From: Caproicibacter sp047833665
GTDB lineage: Bacteria > Bacillota > Clostridia > Oscillospirales > Acutalibacteraceae
Direction: 5' to 3'
Length of the DNA stretch: 64,000 bases
Assembly (NCBI GenBank): GCA_047833665.1
Contig: CP181261.1
Location: forward strand, 1,054,001-1,118,000
The translations under genes and the position numbers were made by a program. The notes beneath the pieces are model-generated. The model ran no database searches and was not told where the DNA came from. It saw nothing but the letters and a program-made list of their open reading frames with translations. Shown here in pieces: positions 1 to 9,388 of the stretch; the stretch's first letter is position 1, and the number at the start of each line of letters is the position of its first letter.

Positions 1-1
1 A

Positions 2-745
2 GCGGCAATTCTGACCAACTTAAATCCCGGCGACGTGCTGTTTATTGATGAGGTACACCGCCTTTCCCGCAGTGTGGAGGAAATTCTGTACCCTGCAATG
101 GAAGACTTTGCGCTGGATATCATTACCGGAAAAGGGCAGATGGCGGCATCGTACCATCTTCCGCTGCCGAAATTTACATTGGTGGGCGCGACAACGCGCG
201 CCGGACAGCTCAGTGCCCCGCTGCGAGACCGTTTTGGTGTTGTTCTGCGGCTGGAACTGTATTCTCCGCAAGAACTTGCGCGGATTGTGACGCGCAGTGC
301 CAAAATTTTAGGGATTCCGATTGAAGCGGACGGCGCTTTGGAAATTGCCTCGCGCTCACGGGGAACACCCCGTATTGCAAACCGCCTGTTAAAGCGAGTT
401 CGCGACTTTGCTCAGGTGATTTCCGGCGGAGTTATTACGCAGGAATCCGCGCGAATTGCTCTGGACCGGCTGGAAGTTGACGAAATCGGTCTGGATGCAA
501 ACGACCGCCGACTGCTTCGTGCACTTATCCAGTTTTATAACGGAGGCCCCGTTGGACTGGAAACACTTGCAGCCGCAATTGGGGAAGAGGCTGTCACCAT
601 TGAAGATGTATATGAACCTTATTTGATGCAAATTGGGTTTTTAAACCGTACACCGCGCGGCCGCTGTGCAACTCCGGCAGCTTATGAGCATTTGGGGCTT
701 GATTGGAACGGCCGCGAAGATTTAGGGCAGCAAAAATTGTTTTAG
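2..745 (+). CDS. ruvB: Holliday junction branch migration helicase RuvB (5' end outside window)
   Basis: C-terminal 247 residues of RuvB, the AAA+ motor that drives RuvA-bound Holliday junctions during recombination and repair. Visible: Walker B LFIDEVHRL, sensor-1 region GATTRAG, arginine-finger region PLRDRFG, then the winged-helix DNA-binding domain (GGPVGLETLAAAIGEE, YLMQIGFLNRTPRGR). The Walker A lies off the left edge, so the gene is partial only because the window starts inside it. Reading frame is open from base 2. glmM follows 75 bases later with a small dyad (about 769-799) between them. Identification is very secure. Confidence 0.97.
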   Translation, partial: AAILTNLNPGDVLFIDEVHRLSRSVEEILYPAMEDFALDIITGKGQMAASYHLPLPKFTLVGATTRAGQLSAPLRDRFGVVLRLELYSPQELARIVTRSAKILGIPIEADGALEIASRSRGTPRIANRLLKRVRDFAQVISGGVITQESARIALDRLEVDEIGLDANDRRLLRALIQFYNGGPVGLETLAAAIGEEAVTIEDVYEPYLMQIGFLNRTPRGRCATPAAYEHLGLDWNGREDLGQQKLF

Positions 746-820
746 TATTTTAGTTGATGAGAGACGAGTTTGCCATATGAACATATAAATATGGTAAACC
801 GATAACATAGGAGAGATTTT

Positions 821-2170
821 ATGGGCAGATTATTTGGAACCGACGGGGTCCGCGGTATTGCAAACAAAGAATTAACATGCGAACTCGCCATGAGCATTGG
901 CAGAGCGGCTGCCATGGTACTGACCGACAGTACCCACCGCCACCCCAAAATATTGATTGGTAAAGATACACGCCTTTCCTCCGATATGCTGGAGGCTGCC
1001 ATGACGGCAGGGCTTTGCAGTGTGGGCGCTAATGTTGTGCGGCTGGGTGTTGTTCCAACTCCGGCGGTTGCGTTTTTGGTGGGAAAATATAAGGCGGATG
1101 CCGGCGTTATGCTGACGGCGTCCCACAATCCATGTGAATTTAACGGAATTAAGATATTCAGCGGCGACGGATATAAACTGCCGGATGCGCTGGAGGAGCA
1201 GATTGAGTCGATTGTCTTGGACCATACCCAAGAACCTGTTTGCCCAATCGGCGGTGCAATCGGCAGTGTGACGGATGCACCGAATACCGTACGTGATTAT
1301 GTTGACCATGTTAAAAGCACCGTGCCGTTTGCACTGACGGGCATGAGGATTGCCATAGACTGTGCCAACGGCTCTGCAAGCCGCACGGCGGAACTGCTGT
1401 TTTCGGAACTGGGAGCCGAATGTCATATGCTTGCGGACCATCCAAATGGAATCAATGTCAATGACGCGTGTGGTTCCACACATATTGAAAACCTTATGCG
1501 CTATGTCGGCGAAAATCATCTGGATGCGGGCGTTGCGTTTGACGGGGACGCGGACCGATGCTTGGCTGTGGATGAAAACGGCCGCTTGGTAGACGGCGAT
1601 TTTCTTATGGCAATTTGCGCCGCAGACCTCAAATCACGCGGCAAGCTGGCGAAAAATACCGTAGTGGGAACGATTATGACGAATATGGGCTTTAACCGTT
1701 TCTGCGAGGACGACGGCATCAAATTTGAGGCAACTAAAGTCGGAGACCGGTATGTTCTGGAAAAAATGCTGCTGGAAGGCTACAATTTTGGAGGAGAGCA
1801 GAGCGGACACATTATTTTTCATGACTTTGCAACAACCGGTGACGGTCAGCTGACAGCTGCGCAGCTTCTCAGCATTTTAAAACGGAGAGAAGCAAAGCTT
1901 TCCAGCCTTGCGACCATTATGACACGCTATCCTCAGGTACTTGTCAATGTTGAGGTCAATCAGAATGGAAAACTTCATTTTTACACCGACCCGCAGGTCA
2001 AGGAAGCGCTGGAACATGCGAAAGCACAGATGGAGGGCAGAGGACGCATTATTGTGCGCCCATCGGGAACCGAACCGTTGCTTCGGGTAATGGTTGAAGG
2101 GGAAGACGAGGACGAAATTGCGCAGATTGCCAATTCCGTCGCCGGTGTCATCCGCGACAGGCTCGCCTGA
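821..2170 (+). CDS. glmM: Phosphoglucosamine mutase GlmM
   Basis: Interconverts glucosamine-6-phosphate and glucosamine-1-phosphate in the cytoplasm, the step toward UDP-GlcNAc for peptidoglycan. At 449 residues it has the usual family length. The catalytic phosphoserine is S101 in LTASHNP, the metal loop DGDADR is at about residue 241, and the C-terminal phosphate-binding loop RPSGTEPLLRVMVEG is intact. The N-terminus MGRLFGTDGVRG is typical, and the ATG is preceded by AGGAGAG. It sits between ruvB and a methyltransferase gene; no glmS ribozyme or glmS is in the window. Confidence 0.97.
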   Translation: MGRLFGTDGVRGIANKELTCELAMSIGRAAAMVLTDSTHRHPKILIGKDTRLSSDMLEAAMTAGLCSVGANVVRLGVVPTPAVAFLVGKYKADAGVMLTASHNPCEFNGIKIFSGDGYKLPDALEEQIESIVLDHTQEPVCPIGGAIGSVTDAPNTVRDYVDHVKSTVPFALTGMRIAIDCANGSASRTAELLFSELGAECHMLADHPNGINVNDACGSTHIENLMRYVGENHLDAGVAFDGDADRCLAVDENGRLVDGDFLMAICAADLKSRGKLAKNTVVGTIMTNMGFNRFCEDDGIKFEATKVGDRYVLEKMLLEGYNFGGEQSGHIIFHDFATTGDGQLTAAQLLSILKRREAKLSSLATIMTRYPQVLVNVEVNQNGKLHFYTDPQVKEALEHAKAQMEGRGRIIVRPSGTEPLLRVMVEGEDEDEIAQIANSVAGVIRDRLA

Positions 2171-2202
2171 AAAAATTTGGCATGGAAGGCAAGGAGAACG
2201 GA

Positions 2203-3066
2203 TTGAGAGTTGCACATTGGAAGGATTACGAATTGATTGATACCTCTGCAGGAGAACGGCTGGAACGGTGGGGAAATGTTATCCTCATCCGGCCGGATCC
2301 GCAGATTCTGTGGAACACGCCGAAAAAGAACCCGCTGTGGAAAAATGCCGATGCGCGCTACCGGCGTTCTTCTACGGGCGGAGGAAGTTGGCAGGTGTTC
2401 CGAAATGTTCCGCAGGTGTGGAGCATCCGCTACGGGAAACTTGTGTTTCGCCTGAAAAAAATGGGATTTAAGCATACCGGAATTTTTCCGGAGCAGGCTG
2501 TCAATTGGGATTTGGTTTCCGGTCTCATCCGAAAGGCAGGCCGCCCGATTCGTGTTTTAAATTTGTTTGGTTACACTGGTGCGGCCACATTAGCCTGCAT
2601 GAGTGCGGGAGCAGCAGTCTGCCATGTAGATGCTTCAAAAGGAATGGTTTCTTGGGCAAAGGAAAATGCTGTCGCATCCGGTCTTGCGGACCGCCCCGTG
2701 CGTTGGCTGGTGGACGATTGCCAGAAATTTGTCCGCCGAGAACAGCGCCGCGGCAATACCTATGATGGCATCATCATGGATCCTCCGTCCTATGGCCGCG
2801 GGCCGGGTGGGGAAGTTTGGAAATTAGAGGAACAGATTTATTCTCTCATTGAGAATTGTGTTCCACTGCTGTCTAAAAATCCACTGTTTTTTCTTGTCAA
2901 TTCCTATACTGCCGGACTTTCACCCGCTGTGATGGAATATTTGTTGGGGACTCTTGTAGCCCGGCGGTTTGGAGGAAAACTTTCATCAAGTGAAATTGGC
3001 CTTCCTGTCACTGAAAGCGGTTTGGTTTTGCCATGCGGTGGCACCGCTGTTTGGCAGTCTGAGTAA
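2203..3066 (+). CDS. Class I SAM-dependent methyltransferase, RlmI-like
   Basis: Probable rRNA (cytosine-C5) or related methyltransferase. Visible: SAM-binding motif I VLNLFGYTGAATLA, the acidic residue of motif II (CHVDASKG) and the catalytic-type motif IIMDPPSYGRG. The family resemblance is to the catalytic half of RlmI/RlmK-type enzymes, without an N-terminal PUA domain, so the RNA target is not established. A TTG start at 2203 is chosen because AAGGAG lies 6 bases upstream; an in-frame ATG at 2182 has no ribosome binding site. It follows glmM by about 30 bases and may be co-transcribed. Confidence 0.8.
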   Translation: MRVAHWKDYELIDTSAGERLERWGNVILIRPDPQILWNTPKKNPLWKNADARYRRSSTGGGSWQVFRNVPQVWSIRYGKLVFRLKKMGFKHTGIFPEQAVNWDLVSGLIRKAGRPIRVLNLFGYTGAATLACMSAGAAVCHVDASKGMVSWAKENAVASGLADRPVRWLVDDCQKFVRREQRRGNTYDGIIMDPPSYGRGPGGEVWKLEEQIYSLIENCVPLLSKNPLFFLVNSYTAGLSPAVMEYLLGTLVARRFGGKLSSSEIGLPVTESGLVLPCGGTAVWQSE

Positions 3067-3090
3067 CAGCAGTAAACGGGGGAAGCTTTG

Positions 3091-3537
3091 ATGAAAAAGA
3101 AAGAAAAAAAAGGCGGAATCACCGCTTTTGTGACCTTGTTTTTTGTCGTTGCGAAATTAATGAAGGATTACGGGAAGAGCGGATGGACAATCGAATGGGT
3201 TGCTGTGTTAGGCATGGCGTTAATATGTTATCTCATTTACCGTCTTGCCGTAAAGCACGGCAAATCTTCCCGCGATGAAGATGTTGATACCGCCGACGAA
3301 ACTACGGCGGTCAGCGAAGCGTCGGAAGTGCTTCAAAATCCCCATCAAATGCCGGAATCTACAAATGAATTGACAGAGAACACAGAACCTGCACAACAAG
3401 TTGTTCCTGCTGTACAAAATCTTTCCCGCAGTAAGGAGCAATGGAAAAGTTTGTATCAAGCAGGTCTGATTACAAAAAAAGAATATAAACAGAGACTAAG
3501 GCAGTTATCCGTGGATAACGAAAGTGCGGTGCGGTAA
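3091..3537 (+). CDS. Small membrane protein with SHOCT-like C-terminus
   Basis: 148-residue hypothetical. A Lys-rich start leads into one or two hydrophobic segments (about residues 10-25 and 35-52). An acidic, low-complexity linker follows (about 60-115). The C-terminal segment (KEQWKSLYQAGLITKKEYKQ) resembles the short SHOCT/oligomerisation domain found at the ends of many small bacterial membrane proteins. ATG 3091 follows GGGGGAAGC; the TTG three bases earlier is less likely. Its end overlaps the region upstream of ecfA1 closely, so the two are probably on one transcript. Function unknown. Confidence 0.65.
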   Translation: MKKKEKKGGITAFVTLFFVVAKLMKDYGKSGWTIEWVAVLGMALICYLIYRLAVKHGKSSRDEDVDTADETTAVSEASEVLQNPHQMPESTNELTENTEPAQQVVPAVQNLSRSKEQWKSLYQAGLITKKEYKQRLRQLSVDNESAVR

Positions 3538-3556
3538 AAGGAGGCAATCCAGATTC

Positions 3557-4405
3557 GTGGAAGAGTATATCAGGGCGGAAAACGTAAGATTTTCCTATGC
3601 GGCACAGGAAAATGAGGATACGGTTGAGGTGCTTCGCGGCGTATCACTGGGCATTCGAAAGGGCGAGTTTGTGGCGCTGCTGGGGCACAACGGCTCAGGA
3701 AAATCAACCATGGCAAAACACTTTAACGCCATGCTTCTTCCAAGCGGCGGGAAGGTGTATGTCGATGGGCTTGATACGCTCGATGAAGATTTAAAAATTG
3801 AAATCCGCCAGCGGGTCGGACTGGTTCTTCAAAATCCGGATAACCAGCTGGTTGCAAGCATTGTTGAGGAAGATGTGGCGTTCGGCCCGGAAAACCTCGG
3901 TGTGCCGCCGGAGATTATCCGGCAGCGTGTGGATGACGCACTCAAAGCGGTGGAAATGTATGATTACCGCCTGCATGCGCCGTACAAGCTGTCCGGCGGG
4001 CAGAAACAGCGCATTGCTATTGCGGGAATTATCGCGATGCAGCCGAACTGCATTGTGCTCGACGAGCCAACCGCCATGCTGGACCCACGCGGACGCGATG
4101 AAGTGCTTGAAACCATTCACCGTCTCAACCGCGAAAAAGGGATTACCATCGTTCTGATTACGCATTATATGGATGAGGCTGTCGGAGCAGACCGCGTCAT
4201 TGTTATGGACGACGGAAAGATTTTAACACAGGGAACCCCGAAGGAAGTTTTCTCTCAAGTGGAACTTCTCAAGGAGCACCATTTGGATGTTCCGCAGCCT
4301 ACAGAACTCATTTACCGCCTGAAAGCCGCCGGTGTTGATTTGCCTGACGGTGTATTGAATATTGAAGAATGTGTGGAGGCTCTTGAGCCTCTGCTGAAGC
4401 ACTAA
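3557..4405 (+). CDS. ecfA1: Energy-coupling factor transporter ATPase EcfA1
   Basis: First of two ABC ATPases of a group II ECF vitamin/metal importer, acting on the inner face of the membrane with EcfA2, EcfT and exchangeable S-components. Visible: Walker A GHNGSGKST, Q-loop LQNPDNQ, signature LSGGQKQR, Walker B CIVLDEPTAMLDP, and the switch His in LITHYMDEA. A GTG start at 3557 (VEEYIRAENVRFSY) fits the family N-terminus; AAGGAGG lies about 13 bases upstream. ecfA2 begins 18 bases after the stop. Confidence 0.93.
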   Translation: MEEYIRAENVRFSYAAQENEDTVEVLRGVSLGIRKGEFVALLGHNGSGKSTMAKHFNAMLLPSGGKVYVDGLDTLDEDLKIEIRQRVGLVLQNPDNQLVASIVEEDVAFGPENLGVPPEIIRQRVDDALKAVEMYDYRLHAPYKLSGGQKQRIAIAGIIAMQPNCIVLDEPTAMLDPRGRDEVLETIHRLNREKGITIVLITHYMDEAVGADRVIVMDDGKILTQGTPKEVFSQVELLKEHHLDVPQPTELIYRLKAAGVDLPDGVLNIEECVEALEPLLKH

Positions 4406-4422
4406 AACGATAGGAGAGGCAA

Positions 4423-5289
4423 ATGTCAGTCATCGAAACGAAAGATTTGACTTTTCTTTACGGGGAAGGAACTCCGTTCTGCAAAACCGCTATCGATCAT
4501 GTCAATATATCGATTGAACAGGGTGAATTTCTCGGGCTGATTGGGCACACCGGTTCCGGTAAATCCACACTGATTCAGCAGTTTAACGGCCTGCTGAAAC
4601 CTACTTCCGGACAGGTGCTGCTTAACGGCAAAGATATCTGGGCGGAGCCGAAAAAGATTCGCTCTGTCCGTTTTCAGGTTGGCATGGTGTTCCAGTATCC
4701 GGAACATCAGCTTTTTGAGGAAACTGTGTTAAAGGATATCTGTTTCGGTCCGCAGAACATGGGCCTAAAGGAAACCGAAGCGCAGGAGAGGGCAAGGCAG
4801 GCGGCGCGGTTTGTCGGTCTGCCGGACGAACTGCTGGAAAAAAGCCCCTTTGAACTTTCCGGCGGTGAAAAACGCCGTGCCGCCATTGCGGGCGTCATCG
4901 CGATGGATCCGGATGTGCTGATTCTCGATGAACCGACGGCTGGTTTGGATCCGCGCGGCCGGGACATGCTGTTGACGCAAATCAGCGCATATCACCGCGA
5001 AAGACATAACACGGTCATTTTGGTTTCCCACAGTATGGAGGATATCGCGCGTGTGGCGGATCGTGTTTTGGTCATGAACAAGGGAAAAGCTGTTATGCTC
5101 GATGAGACCGAAAAGGTATTTGCGAGAGGCCGGGAATTGGAGGCACTTGGACTGCGTGTTCCGCAGATTACGAAAATTCTGCTGACATTAAAGGAACATG
5201 GCTGCCCGGTTGAGGCATCTCTCACTGTAGATCAAGCTGTGGAACAGCTTTTGCCGCTGCTGAAGAAGGGGGGCAACGCACATGGTTAG
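4423..5289 (+). CDS. ecfA2: Energy-coupling factor transporter ATPase EcfA2
   Basis: Second ATPase of the ECF module, 288 residues. Walker A GHTGSGKST, Q-loop FQYPEHQ, signature LSGGEKRR (the EcfA2 form), Walker B VLILDEPTAGLDP and SHSMEDIARVADRVLVM are all present. It pairs with EcfA1 to make the heterodimer. The stop overlaps the ecfT start by 8 bases, which implies translational coupling. ATG preceded by GGAGAGG. Confidence 0.94.
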   Translation: MSVIETKDLTFLYGEGTPFCKTAIDHVNISIEQGEFLGLIGHTGSGKSTLIQQFNGLLKPTSGQVLLNGKDIWAEPKKIRSVRFQVGMVFQYPEHQLFEETVLKDICFGPQNMGLKETEAQERARQAARFVGLPDELLEKSPFELSGGEKRRAAIAGVIAMDPDVLILDEPTAGLDPRGRDMLLTQISAYHRERHNTVILVSHSMEDIARVADRVLVMNKGKAVMLDETEKVFARGRELEALGLRVPQITKILLTLKEHGCPVEASLTVDQAVEQLLPLLKKGGNAHG

Positions 5290-6109
5290 GGATATTACGC
5301 TTGGCCAGTATTATCCCGGAAATTCGCTGATACACCGCTTGGATCCGCGCATGAAAATTGTGCTGACCCTAGTCTTTATTGTGTTTATTTTTGTGGCTAC
5401 GAATTTTCAGGGCCTTGCCTTTATGCTGTTATTGATGGCAATTGTTCTGGTTCTTTCCGGTGTTCCGTTGAGCCAGTACCTGAAAAGTTTAAAAGCCGTG
5501 ATATTCATTGTTGCGTTTACATTTGTGCTGAATTTGTTTTATGGCGGCGGTACCACCGTGTGGAGCTGGCATTTTATGAATTTTACCATGCGCATTACAA
5601 ACGGTGGAATCAGCAACGCCGTTTTTGTTGCCACACGTATTTTTAGCTTGATTCTGTTTAGCTCTGTGCTGACATTTACAACTTCTCCCACACAGCTGAC
5701 CGATGCGCTGGAGCGGCTGATGAAACCGCTCAATGCGCTGCATATCAAGGTGCATGAAATTGCCATGATGATGACTATTGCACTGCGCTATGTTCCGACA
5801 CTGCTCGAAGAAACCGATAAAATTATGAATGCGCAGAAGGCTAGGGGTGCGGATTTGGAAAGCGGCGGTTTTATGCAGCGGATTAAGTCGCTGATTCCGA
5901 TTTTGATTCCGCTTTTTGTTTCGTCCTTTCGCAGAGCTTATGACCTTGCAATGGCAATGGAATGCCGCTGTTACCACGGCGGAGAAGGCCGCACCAAAAT
6001 GAAACAATTGCATTTATCCAAGCTGGATGCAGCGGCAGCTGTGGGTGCAGCCTTGTTTTGTGCGGCAGTGCTGTTCTGTGCGCTGTATTTCCCGCCTGCG
6101 CTGAGATAA
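5282..6109 (+). CDS. ecfT: Energy-coupling factor transporter transmembrane protein EcfT
   Basis: Transmembrane scaffold of the ECF module, 275 residues. A hydrophobic N-terminal half (helices at about 25-60 and 70-90, another at 105-130) is followed by the cytoplasmic coupling helices. The first coupling motif reads KARGADLESGG. The second, normally Ala-Arg-Gly, reads MECRCYHGG here. The final hydrophobic helix is Ala/Cys rich. No substrate-binding S-component lies in this window, so the module presumably serves S-components encoded elsewhere. truA follows 12 bases downstream, a common arrangement in Firmicutes. Confidence 0.93.
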   Translation: MVRDITLGQYYPGNSLIHRLDPRMKIVLTLVFIVFIFVATNFQGLAFMLLLMAIVLVLSGVPLSQYLKSLKAVIFIVAFTFVLNLFYGGGTTVWSWHFMNFTMRITNGGISNAVFVATRIFSLILFSSVLTFTTSPTQLTDALERLMKPLNALHIKVHEIAMMMTIALRYVPTLLEETDKIMNAQKARGADLESGGFMQRIKSLIPILIPLFVSSFRRAYDLAMAMECRCYHGGEGRTKMKQLHLSKLDAAAAVGAALFCAAVLFCALYFPPALR

Positions 6110-6121
6110 GGAAGGAGCGTT

Positions 6122-6865
6122 ATGCGAAATCTTCTGCTTACCATTTGCTATGACGGCGCAAACTATCACGGCTGGCAGATTCAGCAGAATGCTGTTTCTG
6201 TTCAGCAGGTATTTCAGCAAGCGCTGCAGCGGATTCTTGGCGATTTGCCGAATCTCAAGGCCTGCAGCAGAACCGATACAGCTGTCCACGCACGTGAATT
6301 TTGCATCAGTTTTCACACGGAACATTCCATTCCATGTGCGCGCCTAGTGGGGGCGCTCAATCATTTTCTGCCAAAAGACATCGCTGTTCTTTCCTGTCGG
6401 GAAGTACCGGAGGAATTCCATGCGCGTTATTCCTGCCTAGGCAAAGAATATGAATATTGCATCTGGAACGAAAAAATTCGAAATCCTTTTTTAGTCGGCA
6501 GGGCACTGCACTACTGGTATCCGCTGGATATTGACAGACTGAACCGGGCGGCGTCCCAACTGATTGGTTCTCACGATTTTACTTCTTTTTGTGCGGTTGA
6601 TGCAAGAGAGCGCGGCGATATGACGCGTACGGTGACCGCGGCACAGTGGAAGCGAGAGGGGAGTACGGTCAGTTTTACGGTGGCAGCGGACGGTTTCTTG
6701 TATCATATGGTGCGTATTATGGTCGGTACCATGCTGCGGGTTGCGGAAGGTAAACTGCAGCCGGAAGATATCAGCAGAATTTTAGCAGCGCGTGACCGCA
6801 GGGCGGCAGGGCCTACCGCACCGCCGCAGGGGTTGTACCTGAACAAGGTTTTCTATAAGCTGTAA
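6122..6865 (+). CDS. truA: tRNA pseudouridine(38-40) synthase TruA
   Basis: Converts uridines 38-40 of the tRNA anticodon arm to pseudouridine. The catalytic aspartate is D52 in SRTDTAVHA; the YDGANYHGWQ start and the YHMVRIMVGTMLRV motif near residue 200 are characteristic. At 247 residues it is of normal length. ATG preceded by AAGGAGCG. Last gene of the ecfA1-ecfA2-ecfT-truA run. Confidence 0.96.
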   Translation: MRNLLLTICYDGANYHGWQIQQNAVSVQQVFQQALQRILGDLPNLKACSRTDTAVHAREFCISFHTEHSIPCARLVGALNHFLPKDIAVLSCREVPEEFHARYSCLGKEYEYCIWNEKIRNPFLVGRALHYWYPLDIDRLNRAASQLIGSHDFTSFCAVDARERGDMTRTVTAAQWKREGSTVSFTVAADGFLYHMVRIMVGTMLRVAEGKLQPEDISRILAARDRRAAGPTAPPQGLYLNKVFYKL

Positions 6866-6879
6866 GGATGTGAAATTCG

Positions 6880-8112
6880 GTGGCTGAAAACGGAAAGCGT
6901 TTCGATACCGTGGAGTTTGATGCGGCAAAACATCCTCCGCGCAGGTCGAAAAGAAATCTGCATGTTTTTGGGGAACATGCGGTGCCGCGGTGGGTATATC
7001 GAATTGCGTTGATTTTGCTTTTATGCGTTTTGGGTACTTTGGGTTGGATGAACCGGGATAATCTGGCTCCGAATTATGTCTTAGAATGGATTCAGTCGCG
7101 CGTTGTTGGCATGGGTGTTGGAGATGGATATCCATACTCTATTGCCGGCACATCTGTTTCTCCAAAAAATTTCCTTTCAGCCGATAAAAACATCTTCCTT
7201 GCAAGCGATACATCTCTGACGGTGCTAAATTCCACTGCAAAGGAGATTGTGTCTCGCCAGCACAGTTTTAATCATCCGGTTCTCAAGCTGGCAGGAAACC
7301 GCATGCTGCTTTATAATCTGGGCGGTCGTGAATGCCGTCTGGACACATTAACCCGTCCGCTTCATCAAATTACTTTGGAGCAAAATCTCATTGCAGGCGC
7401 ACTTGCACGGCAAGGCGGATATGCACTGCTCACAGAGGCGGATGGATACTGCGGAGAACTGATTGCGTATATGCCAGACGGCCGAGAACAGTCTCACTAC
7501 TGGTTCTCAGATTATTACCCTACGGCGGTTGCACTTAGCCCCGATGGTGGCACAGCAGCTGTTACGTGTGTCAACGCGGCGAATGGCATTATGCAGTCGG
7601 CGATTTATTTATTGGATTTAAACAGCGAAAAACCACAGCAGCCGTTTGCAGTGTTCGAAGGAAACATGCTGTTTGATGTTTCATGGAACGGGGATACGGT
7701 TGTGACCGCATTCGGAGATCAAGCAGCGGTTATGATAGATGCGGATACCCGCAAAAAAATAGAGTACAATTACGAAGGAATGCAGCTAACTGCATACTGT
7801 TCTTCTGCAGAGATGATGGTATTGGGCCTTTCACCTTACGCCGGGGCCGATGATTCCGTTTTGGTTGTTCTCAATCGGATGGGTGAAAAAATTCTGTCCC
7901 CCACGCTTCAAGGAACAATCCGGTCGGTTTCAGCTTTTGGTTCGGCCGCAGCGGCGCTTTGTGATTCCAACGTCTATTTTTACACATCATCCCCCACCGG
8001 CCTTGTAGGTACTGTAAACGCCGGCGGGGACGCAAAAGCAATTGCATTGCGGGACGAAACCTCCGCATATATACTTGGAGTTTCAGAAATACGTATGATT
8101 TCCATACCGTAA
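6880..8112 (+). CDS. DUF5711-like membrane-anchored beta-propeller protein
   Basis: 410-residue protein with a short basic N-terminus, one transmembrane helix (about residues 40-58, RIALILLLCVLGTLGWM) and a long extracellular part rich in repeated strand patterns such as LLTEADGYCGELIAYMPDG and AVALSPDGGTAAVTC, as in a WD40/propeller fold. I associate it with DUF5711, a clostridial family of unknown function; the assignment is from memory of the pattern. GTG start at 6880. It lies 14 bases after truA and just before the CvpA-like gene, so it may be part of one transcript. Confidence 0.7.
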   Translation: MAENGKRFDTVEFDAAKHPPRRSKRNLHVFGEHAVPRWVYRIALILLLCVLGTLGWMNRDNLAPNYVLEWIQSRVVGMGVGDGYPYSIAGTSVSPKNFLSADKNIFLASDTSLTVLNSTAKEIVSRQHSFNHPVLKLAGNRMLLYNLGGRECRLDTLTRPLHQITLEQNLIAGALARQGGYALLTEADGYCGELIAYMPDGREQSHYWFSDYYPTAVALSPDGGTAAVTCVNAANGIMQSAIYLLDLNSEKPQQPFAVFEGNMLFDVSWNGDTVVTAFGDQAAVMIDADTRKKIEYNYEGMQLTAYCSSAEMMVLGLSPYAGADDSVLVVLNRMGEKILSPTLQGTIRSVSAFGSAAAALCDSNVYFYTSSPTGLVGTVNAGGDAKAIALRDETSAYILGVSEIRMISIP

Positions 8113-8187
8113 GTGCCTTGTGTAAAAGATAGTTTTATGTTATATTGCTTTTATGCACGAATTTATTTTTCTGACAGGGGGCTAAAA

Positions 8188-8742
8188 ATGGGCGTCTTTT
8201 ATGACTTTGCATTGCTCGGCATCGTTGTGATTTTTGTTATTTCCGGCCTGCGCAGGGGTATCGTTCGGTCGGTCATAGAACTGGTCGGCTTTGTAGCGTC
8301 CCTTGTGTTTTCTGTGCGTTTGTCGGGATGGTTTGCTGCGCTGGCAGGGCCGTACATTGTAAAAATACTGCCCGATTTTCCATCTAATCCGGTGTTGGAA
8401 AAGATTTTAGCCGCAGCGATTCTGTTTTTTGTGTTGGAAATTTTGGTCCATTTTATTGCCTCAGCTGCAGATCATGTTTTCAGCCTTCCGGTGCTGCGCC
8501 AAGTGAACGCGCTGCTCGGCGGTGCGTTTGGACTCCTGAAAGGCATTGCGATTGTTTTTGTCATCTGCTCGCTGACTCGTCTTGCAGTTCCCATTGGCCC
8601 CAATGCCGAATCTGCATGGCAGAAAATCGGAAGCTCCAAAATTTTACAATATATAGATGAAAAAAATCCGGTTGATACGTTAATACAAGCAGATATTTGG
8701 AATGAGGTTAACGGGAATGCAAAGCAGAAACAAAAACTTTAA
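8188..8742 (+). CDS. CvpA family membrane protein
   Basis: 184-residue integral membrane protein with about four helices and the CvpA-family pattern (FYDFALLGIVVIFVISGLRRG; GGAFGLLKGIAIVFVIC). The family includes the colicin V production protein and many Firmicutes proteins of uncertain role in envelope or biofilm functions. ATG 8188 is preceded by CAGGGGGC; the longer frame from 8113 lacks a start signal. Its 3' end overlaps the start of pgsA. Confidence 0.8.
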   Translation: MGVFYDFALLGIVVIFVISGLRRGIVRSVIELVGFVASLVFSVRLSGWFAALAGPYIVKILPDFPSNPVLEKILAAAILFFVLEILVHFIASAADHVFSLPVLRQVNALLGGAFGLLKGIAIVFVICSLTRLAVPIGPNAESAWQKIGSSKILQYIDEKNPVDTLIQADIWNEVNGNAKQKQKL

Positions 8743-9328
8743 TGTGCCTAATATCCTGACAATTGTTAGGATTTTTCTGATTATTCCTTTTGTCGTTTAT
8801 TACACGCAGGATCAGATTTTGAACGCGGCTGCAATTTTGCTCCTTTCCGGCTTGACCGATATGCTCGACGGCATTATTGCCCGCAAGTGCCACCAGATTA
8901 CGGAACTTGGGCAGATGTTGGATCCGCTTTCGGATAAGCTGACGCAGGGGGCAGTGGCAATATGCCTTGCGGTGAAACAGCCGATTCTGATTCCGTTCTT
9001 AGCGATTTTTGTTATAAAAGAGACATTAATGGTTTGCGCCGGAATATTTTTAATTAGCAGGAAGAAAAAGCGTCCGGGCGCTTCCAAATGGTTTGGAAAA
9101 ACCGCCACTGTCCTTTTTTATATCTCATTTGGCACAATTGTGCTTCTGAAAGGAATTTGGGGGATAGAAAATCTATACGTGTCTGTAACGCTGTTGTCTA
9201 TCACTGCGGCTTTCATGGTTTATGCTTTTATACGGTATGCAAAAATTTATTTCGATATTATTCGATCCGACGATCCGAAATATAAAATAGACATTCAGGA
9301 AGTTATGGATAGAAAAAGAAACAGATAG
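8717..9328 (+). CDS. pgsA: CDP-diacylglycerol--glycerol-3-phosphate 3-phosphatidyltransferase
   Basis: Makes phosphatidylglycerol phosphate from CDP-diacylglycerol at the inner membrane. The CDP-alcohol phosphatidyltransferase signature DG-x2-AR-x8-G-x3-D-x3-D is complete, from DMLDGIIAR to MLDPLSDK, at about residues 52-80. About five hydrophobic helices are visible and the length (203 residues) is normal. ATG 8717 is preferred, with GAGG upstream; the in-frame ATG at 8702 is the alternative. The gene overlaps the preceding CvpA-like ORF by 26 bases. Confidence 0.9.
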   Translation: MQSRNKNFNVPNILTIVRIFLIIPFVVYYTQDQILNAAAILLLSGLTDMLDGIIARKCHQITELGQMLDPLSDKLTQGAVAICLAVKQPILIPFLAIFVIKETLMVCAGIFLISRKKKRPGASKWFGKTATVLFYISFGTIVLLKGIWGIENLYVSVTLLSITAAFMVYAFIRYAKIYFDIIRSDDPKYKIDIQEVMDRKRNR

Positions 9329-9388
9329 TATTTGTAAATTCGATTTTTTATGGTATTATATATTGATAAAGAAAAGAAGTGAGCTGAA

